From Bacteroidota bacterium (GTDB lineage: Bacteria > Bacteroidota > Bacteroidia > B-17B0 > Aurantibacillaceae), in assembly GCA_023251755.1 (NCBI GenBank), contig JAHEYF010000036.1, positions 1 through 42,140 on the forward strand: a stretch of DNA of 42,140 bases, given 5' to 3'. This document shows positions 37,189-42,140 of this stretch, in pieces; within the stretch, counting starts at the first letter, position 1; every line of letters begins with the position of its first letter. The translations under genes were made by a program, and so were the position numbers. A model generated the notes under the pieces. That model saw only the letters and a program-made list of their open reading frames with translations. It did no database searches and had not been told where the DNA came from.

Positions 37189-38073
37189 ATAATCAATTCT
37201 ATTTTCCCAGATTTTTTGATTTTCTTTGTTTCTATTGTGATTTGTCTCTATATCATACAATTCTTGTAGTTTTATTGTCATATTTTTATATTTGATAATA
37301 ATATTTTCCGTTTCATGTTCGTTCAAGCAAAAATGTTGATCGAATTCATAATTGGCCATTTTAGCCATTAGTTCCGTTATCTTAAAGTGGTAGAGTTCAT
37401 GCCTTAATAATGCCGGTGTTTGTATATAACGATAATTCATTTCTTTTACACTGACCGCATACAATAAAGCGGGCTTATAATTATAGCATTTATTTGTTTT
37501 TTCATAAAAGCCAGTCATTATATAAGCATCGTGTTCATCATATCGTTGGTCGTTCACATTTCTTCTCTCAAAACAATCCCAGCTAAAATTTTTTTCAGAA
37601 TAAAACAAAGCTTTGTGATAAAAAAACTTTGTCAGGCTATTGTCGGAAATAAACAATAAAAACCCGTTAAGCAACAGCAGCGTAATCAACACCGGTTTAA
37701 TTTTTAGTTTTTTAACCTCACTTTTAGATGTTTCCCTACCCACAAGAAAAACCGCCAATCCCGCAATTACCAATACGTGCAGGAATACATTGTAATATTC
37801 AAAGGTAGGTTTGGTATAAATAAAAGTAGTGGCTAAAGCTAAAGTCAGTTCCAACAAAAACAGGTATATGTTTTTTCGGACAAGGTAAATAATACTTAAG
37901 GCTGAAAAGTAGATAGCTGATGCAAACCACGAGAACAGAGCAATATTGGCATTACCTGGCTCCTCAAAAATCCGTAAAGCAAAACCCAGAACAAACAAAG
38001 GGATTTGGAAATAAAAAAAGAAATTGAACCTTTTATTTCTTAAGATGGAGAATAATCGTAATAACTGCAGCAC
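37165..38073 (-). CDS. Membrane-anchored HExxH protein resembling DUF922 protease, 302 aa
   Basis: The start is GTG (38073); no ATG is available near the N-terminus. About five hydrophobic segments fill residues 18-160 (FFFYFQIPLFVLGFAL, IALFSWFASAIYFSALSII, FLLELTLALATTFIY, VFLHVLVIAGLAVFLVG, VLITLLLLNGFLLFI). The C-terminal soluble part begins FSWDCFERR and holds LLRHELYHFKITELMAK. The HELYH motif is at His225-Glu226-His229 with a following Glu234, in the order WxxF...HExxHFxITE seen in DUF922 predicted zinc proteases. The substrate is unknown. The last residues overlap the convergent lipoprotein gene. Leader copy B lies about 100 nt upstream, with a 29-codon frame between. Confidence 0.65.
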   Translation of the reverse strand: MLQLLRLFSILRNKRFNFFFYFQIPLFVLGFALRIFEEPGNANIALFSWFASAIYFSALSIIYLVRKNIYLFLLELTLALATTFIYTKPTFEYYNVFLHVLVIAGLAVFLVGRETSKSEVKKLKIKPVLITLLLLNGFLLFISDNSLTKFFYHKALFYSEKNFSWDCFERRNVNDQRYDEHDAYIMTGFYEKTNKCYNYKPALLYAVSVKEMNYRYIQTPALLRHELYHFKITELMAKMANYEFDQHFCLNEHETENIIIKYKNMTIKLQELYDIETNHNRNKENQKIWENRIDYLFNVFDR

Positions 38074-38087
38074 TGTAAGGCGTTTTT

Positions 38088-38177
38088 TTATTTAGCAATC
38101 AGGTTAGAAATATTATCCTTTAAGGCCTTACGGCTGATGGCGATATCGATCACCGTTTCAATGGCTTTGCGTTGCAT
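38088..38177 (-). CDS. 29-aa ORF directly behind leader copy B (remnant or small protein)
   Basis: MQRKAIETVIDIAISRKALK plus nine residues, then a stop. Its ATG has the same position relative to the repeated leader as the ATG of the XRE gene at 41122 (which begins MQGSKIPEL). It may be a truncated gene left behind the duplicated leader, or a leader peptide for the membrane-protease gene. Codon use is less AT-rich than in the TIR module. Confidence 0.35.
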   Translation of the reverse strand: MQRKAIETVIDIAISRKALKDNISNLIAK

Positions 38178-38282
38178 TTTTTAAGCAAAAACTTTACGAA
38201 ATGTACGAAATTTCGACCAGAATTATCTCACTTTAACATATACTGTATTAATAAATCAACTATTGAAGTGAGACCCCCCTGT
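38173..38282 (-). repeat. 110-bp direct repeat, copy B (left flank of TIR module)
   Basis: It matches 41118-41227 with about seven differences. It includes TAAGCAAAAACTTTACGAAA, the palindrome CGAAATTTCG, and an inverted pair TCTCACTT...AAGTGAGA with about 33 nt between. Outside the repeat both flanks differ. It lies upstream of minus-strand genes and, read on that strand, has a TACATTTC box one mismatch from TAnnTTTG. Confidence 0.85.
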
Positions 38283-38315
38283 TAATAAAAACTATATAAA
38301 ATAAATTAAATGTAT

Positions 38316-38352
38316 AAGGTAGGGGCAACTCTACCTTTTTGTTTTATTTTTG
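38316..38352 (+). promoter_or_regulatory. Hairpin and promoter-like box before the TIR gene
   Basis: AAGGTAG (38316-38322) and CTACCTT (38331-38337) form a 7-bp stem with an 8-nt loop and a T-run. TATTTTTG (38345-38352) fits TAnnTTTG exactly, 26 nt before the ATG at 38379. No good TTG was found at the expected upstream distance. The hairpin could insulate the module from outside transcription. Confidence 0.4.
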
Positions 38353-38378
38353 ACAGCAATTAAGGAATTTTACATATT

Positions 38379-39779
38379 ATGGATAAACAAGAAAGAGACG
38401 AATTAATTAATCTTATTATTGATGAGTTAGGAGATAATGACAATGAATTTCAAATATTTTGCAATTTCGAGTGCCTTAAAAACAATAGTGATCATTATAA
38501 TATAGGTGAAAGAATAGCCAATATTATGGTCACAAAAGGATTAGCTGAATTAGAAGAAGAAGCTATTAAACTGACTCAGTTAGGCCTTGAAATATATGAG
38601 AATGGAGGCTATCTGAAATATATTTATGATTTACAAAATAAAAAAGTAGGTACCGGGATTAATCCAAACAATAATATGGATGCTTCAGCGATTTTGCAGA
38701 AAAGAGAAAATGATTGTTTTATAATTCTAAACGAATTATGTACTTCAGTTGTTGGTAAAACTGATCATTGGCAACACCTAGATAAATTAGCAGCAAACGT
38801 CGGGATATTTGGAGAAGATTTTAAAGAGGCTTATAAAGAATTACGAAACAATGGTTTAATTAGGCCTTATGGAACAGGATACACATCATATATTACTAAT
38901 GAGGGAATAAAATCATTAGCAGAATACAATAAACAGAAAGAAAAAATTGATAGTGGCATGAGAACATATGTACCGAAAGAAAAAAAGTTAGAGTATGTAA
39001 ATAAATTGTTGCTTGAAATATCTACGTTGACCCACTATGATAAAGATACATTAGTTCAGTTTATTAGTAAAGCACAATTGGTAATTACTAAAATTGAAGG
39101 CAAAAATAGTCCGTTTTTTAATGAAATTGATATTTTCAATAGTACTGATAATAAAATCACGACTATTTTTGAGTGGAAAGGTAATATAATTACTGTTTTA
39201 GAAAAATTAAAAATTGAAATTGATTTTCAAAATGATAATCAAATTACTCAATCTAAAGAAGAAGCTCCAATTAAGACCAATAAAAAAGGGAAAATATTTA
39301 TTAGCCATTCCGTTAAAGATAAAAAGCTTGTGACTGACTTTACAGAATTTGTTTTACAAATTGGACTAAATATTAACCCAAAGGAAGAAGTTTTTAATAT
39401 TTCTATTGAGGATGCTGGCATAAAAACAGGAGAAGATTTTAGGAAGAGAATCGAAGAAGAATTAAAAACAGCAAAAGCAGTCATTCAAATAATTACAAAA
39501 AATTATAAGAATTCAGAAGCTTGTTTGAATGAGATGGGAGCTGCTTGGATTCTAAATATTCCTGTTATCCCATTTATATTAGAGCCAATAGGGTATGCTA
39601 CTGTTGGATTTATTCATAATCCCAACCAATTATTAAAACTTAACTCAAGAACTGATTTAAAAAAATTCATCTCCCAGCATAAAGGAGAATTATTTTCACA
39701 TAGTTATGATGATTCAAAATTGGATAGACAGATAGAGCGTTTTTTGGAACTATTTAGCGTGGAAAATCAACCTATATAA
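38379..39779 (+). CDS. Winged-helix TIR-domain protein, 466 aa
   Basis: Residues about 1-90 and 108-185 look like two winged-helix domains. The second is clear: ILNELC...HLDKLAANVGI, then FKEAYKELRNNGLIRP and the wing YTSYITNEGIKSL. A charged helical linker (190-300) follows. Residues 303 to about 440 are a bacterial TIR domain: KIFISHSVKDKKLV, FNISIEDAGIKTGEDF, IEEELKTAKAVIQIITKNY and SEACLNEMGAAW. The putative catalytic Glu is Glu385, the position used for NAD+ cleavage or cyclic-nucleotide formation in active TIRs. No signal peptide, so cytoplasmic. The HEPN-like gene follows after one base. An NAD-directed defence effector is inference from the family. The double wHTH may sense nucleic acid or regulate. 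Confidence 0.82.
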   Translation: MDKQERDELINLIIDELGDNDNEFQIFCNFECLKNNSDHYNIGERIANIMVTKGLAELEEEAIKLTQLGLEIYENGGYLKYIYDLQNKKVGTGINPNNNMDASAILQKRENDCFIILNELCTSVVGKTDHWQHLDKLAANVGIFGEDFKEAYKELRNNGLIRPYGTGYTSYITNEGIKSLAEYNKQKEKIDSGMRTYVPKEKKLEYVNKLLLEISTLTHYDKDTLVQFISKAQLVITKIEGKNSPFFNEIDIFNSTDNKITTIFEWKGNIITVLEKLKIEIDFQNDNQITQSKEEAPIKTNKKGKIFISHSVKDKKLVTDFTEFVLQIGLNINPKEEVFNISIEDAGIKTGEDFRKRIEEELKTAKAVIQIITKNYKNSEACLNEMGAAWILNIPVIPFILEPIGYATVGFIHNPNQLLKLNSRTDLKKFISQHKGELFSHSYDDSKLDRQIERFLELFSVENQPI

Positions 39780-39780
39780 A

Positions 39781-40515
39781 ATGAGAAAAGACACTCCTAA
39801 ATTGTTTGAACCATCAGAAAATATTCTCTCTGGTTTTTTAAATGCTTACACTGAATTAATTAACCAAGCTAAACAAAACGTTGCAATTTCTGGTGAATTT
39901 CACAAGAAATACCACAAGTTTTTAATCAATTTAAGTAAAAAAGGATGGTATATAAATGGTTTAACAAGTGTTTTAGAAGTTCCTAAAATTATTCCTTTTT
40001 TAAAAAAACCTGATGCTACTGAATTGAACTCATTAATGATACAATATATTAAATCTGACTACAAGGAATTAAAAAAAAGTACCCTGGAAACTTTTCCTAA
40101 TAAAAAGTCCATTTTGGAAAAGGGATTTTTGTCATTTGAGAAAAAACAATATGGACACTCCATTTTAATTTTTTTAACCCAAACTGACAGCATTTGCAAA
40201 CAGATAACAGGAGTAAGGATGTTTGGAAGAAATAAAAATGAATCAAAAACAAAAGAATTTACAACAAAATATTATAATGAAACATCTTTTATTTCTGCCG
40301 TCCTTCAGCCTTTATCAGATTATGGTGAAATCAATAAAGCAGAAGCAAACTATATTCCGGGTGAATTTAACAGGCACAGAATAATTCATGGAGAGGATAC
40401 AGAATATGATACTGAAACAAATGGTTATAAGATGATTTCATTAATTTTCTACTTGACCACCATAATTATAAAAGCAAAAGAATGGGCTCAGGAACCAACC
40501 AATTTACTATTATAA
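39781..40515 (+). CDS. HEPN-like protein, candidate ribonuclease, 244 aa
   Basis: The start lies 1 nt after the TIR stop, so the two are surely one operon. The protein is mostly helical with no signal peptide. The C-terminal part has FNRHRIIHGEDTEYDTETNG followed by a hydrophobic helix (ISLIFYLTTIII). NRHxIxHG with Arg198 and His203 fits the Rx4-6H signature of HEPN RNases and related helical domains. The N-terminal 100 residues are Lys-rich (KKYHKFLINLSKKGW, FLKKP) and are not recognised. HEPN proteins cleave RNA in many toxin and defence systems or act as helical partners. Which applies here cannot be told from sequence. AT-rich like its neighbours. Confidence 0.65.
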   Translation: MRKDTPKLFEPSENILSGFLNAYTELINQAKQNVAISGEFHKKYHKFLINLSKKGWYINGLTSVLEVPKIIPFLKKPDATELNSLMIQYIKSDYKELKKSTLETFPNKKSILEKGFLSFEKKQYGHSILIFLTQTDSICKQITGVRMFGRNKNESKTKEFTTKYYNETSFISAVLQPLSDYGEINKAEANYIPGEFNRHRIIHGEDTEYDTETNGYKMISLIFYLTTIIIKAKEWAQEPTNLLL

Positions 40516-40532
40516 AGTAGAGTTTTTCGACC

Positions 40533-40829
40533 ATGAAGAAACTGCGACAGATAGATAAAGATTATTTATGTTCTAAAGGTTATCAGCCTTTAAATGGCTC
40601 AGACATACTTACCAAAAAGTTTGATAGCATTATTTTTACTGATAAAATTACTGGTGCAATCGACATAATAGCTGTTACAATTTTTTTAAAAATGAAAGAA
40701 AGTAATTGGTATGTATATAAAGCGGTTACAATTGAAAACAACATAGAAAAAAATGTTTTTGAGTTGTTTTTTGTAACGGGTACAATGCAGGAACTAGCTT
40801 TATTTGAAATATTACAGGTGGGCACTTAA
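40533..40829 (+). CDS. Small protein of unknown function, third gene of TIR operon
   Basis: This 98-aa frame starts 17 nt after the HEPN-like stop on the same strand, which suggests co-transcription. The sequence begins MKKLRQIDKDYLCSKGYQPL. It has beta-prone segments (FDSIIFTDKITGAIDIIAVTI, WYVYKAVTIENN, VFELFFVTGTMQEL) and no signal peptide, lipobox or zinc motif. It is unrecognised. By position it could be a regulator or antidote of the TIR/HEPN pair, but nothing in the sequence shows this. Confidence 0.6.
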   Translation: MKKLRQIDKDYLCSKGYQPLNGSDILTKKFDSIIFTDKITGAIDIIAVTIFLKMKESNWYVYKAVTIENNIEKNVFELFFVTGTMQELALFEILQVGT

Positions 40830-40864
40830 CTAAATAAGCTAATTGGCATAAATATACCTTGTTA

Positions 40865-41122
40865 TTACTTCTTTTTCTTTTTATCAGGTTTTGGGATGGA
40901 AATACCGTGAAAAAATTCTTCAAGAGTTACACCAAGTACTTTGCAAATTTTAATAAGTGTTTTTAATTCAAAATTCTCCCCTGATTCCAACCTCCAATAG
41001 GCACTCCTGGACATTTCCAGTTCAAAAGCTATGTGTTCATAGTTACTAAAGCCTTTCTCCTTCCTAATCTCCTTTAATCTATCAGCAATAGCAACAAGTT
41101 CTGGAATTTTAGAGCCCTGCAT
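40865..41122 (-). CDS. XRE-family helix-turn-helix regulator, 85 aa
   Basis: Residues about 12-72 are an XRE/Cro-type HTH: ADRLKEIRKEKGFSNYEHIA, FELEMSRSAYWRLESGEN, LKTLIKICKVLGVTLEEFF. A Lys-rich tail (PKPDKKKKK) ends the protein. It is convergent to the TIR operon, with 35 nt between. Its ATG (41120-41122) sits at the edge of leader copy C, whose palindrome CGAAATTTCG lies about 30 nt upstream, where an autoregulatory operator would be expected. Similar single-domain XRE proteins act as antitoxins or as regulators of defence modules. Control of the TIR operon is inference. Confidence 0.85.
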   Translation of the reverse strand: MQGSKIPELVAIADRLKEIRKEKGFSNYEHIAFELEMSRSAYWRLESGENFELKTLIKICKVLGVTLEEFFHGISIPKPDKKKKK

Positions 41123-41227
41123 TTTCTAAGCAAAAACTTTACGAAAAGTACGAAATTTCGAACAGAATTATCTCACTTTAAGATATACTGTATTAATAAA
41201 TCAACTATTGAAGTGAGACATTCCTGT
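41118..41227 (-). repeat. 110-bp direct repeat, copy C, containing the XRE promoter/operator
   Basis: See copy B at 38173-38282; seven or so differences over 110 bp. Read on the minus strand it holds AAGTGAGAT, GTTCGAAATTTCGTAC (near-perfect palindrome), TACTTTTC (one mismatch from TAnnTTTG), then TTTTTGCTTAGAAA and the ATG of the XRE gene. The right edge joins directly to the truncated toxin gene. Confidence 0.85.
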
Positions 41228-41454
41228 GGACAGAGAAAGAGGTAGATGATTTTCTCGACAGAGTAGACGATATGGTCGAAACCATTGCCAACAATCCCAG
41301 ATTATTCCGGGCATCATTCAAACGGGCAAATGTACACCTTGCCCTTATCTACCGCAGAACCTATTTAATCTACCAGGTACGTCCACAAAAAAAACAAATT
41401 GCCATACTTCTATTCTGGGGGCCCAAACAAGATCCCAAAAAACTAAAATACTAA
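41218..41454 (+). pseudogene. 5'-truncated RelE/ParE-family toxin
   Basis: The frame is open from 41212, just after an in-frame TGA inside the repeat, but has no start codon until an internal ATG at 41272. Translated from 41221 it reads WTEKEVDDFLDRVDDMVETI, then NNPRLFRA, HLALIYRRTYLIYQV and IAILLFWGPKQDPKKLKY. The pattern NP..F......YLIYQV...I.IL.FW...QDP.KL is that of RelE/ParE-type toxins. About 25 N-terminal residues (first strand and start of helix 1) are missing, replaced by repeat copy C. No antitoxin is adjacent. The remnant is probably non-functional. It marks the right boundary of the inserted TIR module. Confidence 0.75.
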
Positions 41455-41550
41455 GTCCCTTATCTTAAGTAAAACAGTTCCTAAAGTAAACAGCTTTGTC
41501 TTCCAATCTGCTTCCCACAGCCACAGCAGCAAAAACCCCCGGGGAAGATA

Positions 41551-41580
41551 AATTGTAAAATTTTACAATTGCTTTCTTTT
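41551..41580. terminator. Perfect 20-bp palindrome with T-rich tail
   Basis: AATTGTAAAATTTTACAATT (41551-41570) is an exact palindrome followed by GCTTTCTTTT. It lies between the converging toxin remnant and the membrane-protein gene, so it most likely ends plus-strand transcription. A protein-binding site is an alternative. Confidence 0.5.
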
Positions 41581-42140
41581 AATCGTTTACATCCCACTGC
41601 GATGAACTGAAATACAAACGATGCGCAAAAAACCGGAACACCACCATGCTGGCCGTTAATATGACGATGTGAAAAAACAAAGCAATCCTGTACATCGAAA
41701 AATAATCCTGCTGAACATGCACATCGCTGGTGATCATCCGGGTGGGTGTAATGAGGGTACAAACAAGTGAAAATAGTAAGAGACAAGTCAACAGGGCTTC
41801 AAAATTCCGCAAAGGAAAACAAGTTATTTTCCGGTTCCATTTTATTTTTTCTCCCCATTGGTGGATGAGGTAATAATTTCCACATATAGTTTCGGCAAAC
41901 AACAGGGCGCCCTGGTTTTTTTGATCGCCATCCTTAAACAAAGCCCTGGGCGCAAGTAATTTAAAATGCTTAATGTCCTTGCGCTGCAATTGGTTCAGGT
42001 CTTTAATTTTTAAAATGGCCTCGTAAGGAAATTCCCCTTTAAACAACTGACTATCCAGAAATTTCATTCTGTATACCGTGCAGCAGTTTTTGAGTTCTTC
42101 TTTTCTGAATAGTTTTTTTTCATCTAATTCTTCTTCATCC
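41579..42140 (-). CDS. Membrane protein of unknown function (5' partial)
   Basis: The frame is open to the window edge. The first Met (MKFLDSQLFKG, 42067) is preceded in frame by DEEELDEKKLFRKEELKNCC, so the true start is probably outside. Without that upstream part, 162 residues are seen. The soluble N-terminal part contains EAILKIKDLNQLQ, FKLLAPRALFKD and YYLIHQWGEKIKWNRK. Two hydrophobic segments follow, FEALLTCLLLFSLVCTLI and IALFFHIVILTASMVVF, separated by about 25 residues, and a short tail. I do not recognise the family. Its moderate GC content matches the left part of the window, so it is probably the resident chromosome beyond the accessory module. Confidence 0.65.
   Translation of the reverse strand, partial: DEEELDEKKLFRKEELKNCCTVYRMKFLDSQLFKGEFPYEAILKIKDLNQLQRKDIKHFKLLAPRALFKDGDQKNQGALLFAETICGNYYLIHQWGEKIKWNRKITCFPLRNFEALLTCLLLFSLVCTLITPTRMITSDVHVQQDYFSMYRIALFFHIVILTASMVVFRFFAHRLYFSSSQWDVND

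Noticed and set aside
41481-41786. Minus-strand frame ending in a CCCGCGK...C cluster resembling a SEC-C zinc motif
   Set aside because: Cys spacing differs from SEC-C, the frame is antisense-shifted to the better supported membrane-protein frame at 41579-42140, and it lies across a terminator-like palindrome.

Overview
The window is Bacteroidota DNA. The signs are a C-terminal type IX secretion (T9SS) sorting domain, SprB-type repeats, Bacteroidota-style paired giant RHS-family proteins, sequences resembling the TAnnTTTG promoter element, and little Shine-Dalgarno signal. I cannot assign an order or genus. No rRNA, tRNA or CRISPR array was seen. The left 28 kb has moderate GC and host-like codon use. 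The right 14 kb is a patchwork with many AT-rich genes, which suggests accessory DNA.

Layout: (1) 1-3092 is the 3' part of a repeat-rich T9SS surface protein. (2) 3977-8611 holds a 1337-aa exported tail-fibre-like protein and a small exported protein. (3) 8968-29852 is a long co-directional cluster: an exported beta-helix protein, an OmpH/Skp-like chaperone, an anchored unknown, a 2172-aa SpvB/RHS-like shell protein, a small exported (LolA-like?) protein, a 2809-aa RHS protein with a variable C-terminal tip, and an exported TPR protein. (4) 29961-37188 contains two 5'-truncated RHS copies with different tips, each followed by a lipoprotein. The two lipoproteins look related to each other, and a frame-broken IS1-family element lies between the two cassettes. 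(5) 37165-38177 (minus) encodes a membrane-anchored HExxH protein resembling DUF922. (6) 38379-41122 is a compact AT-rich module: a double winged-helix TIR protein, a HEPN-like protein, a small unknown protein and a divergent XRE regulator. It is bracketed by 110-bp direct repeats and followed by a 5'-truncated RelE/ParE toxin remnant. (7) 41579-42140 (minus) is the 3' part of a membrane protein.

Two systems stand out. The first is a Sec-exported, polymorphic-toxin-like RHS locus: one expressed RHS gene plus two silent tip cassettes, with linked lipoproteins that could be immunity proteins. The second is a putative TIR plus HEPN defence operon. A leader containing the palindrome CGAAATTTCG occurs three times, each time upstream of a minus-strand gene. 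Two of these copies form the direct repeats around the TIR module.

All family assignments come from reading translations and motifs by eye. No database search was run.
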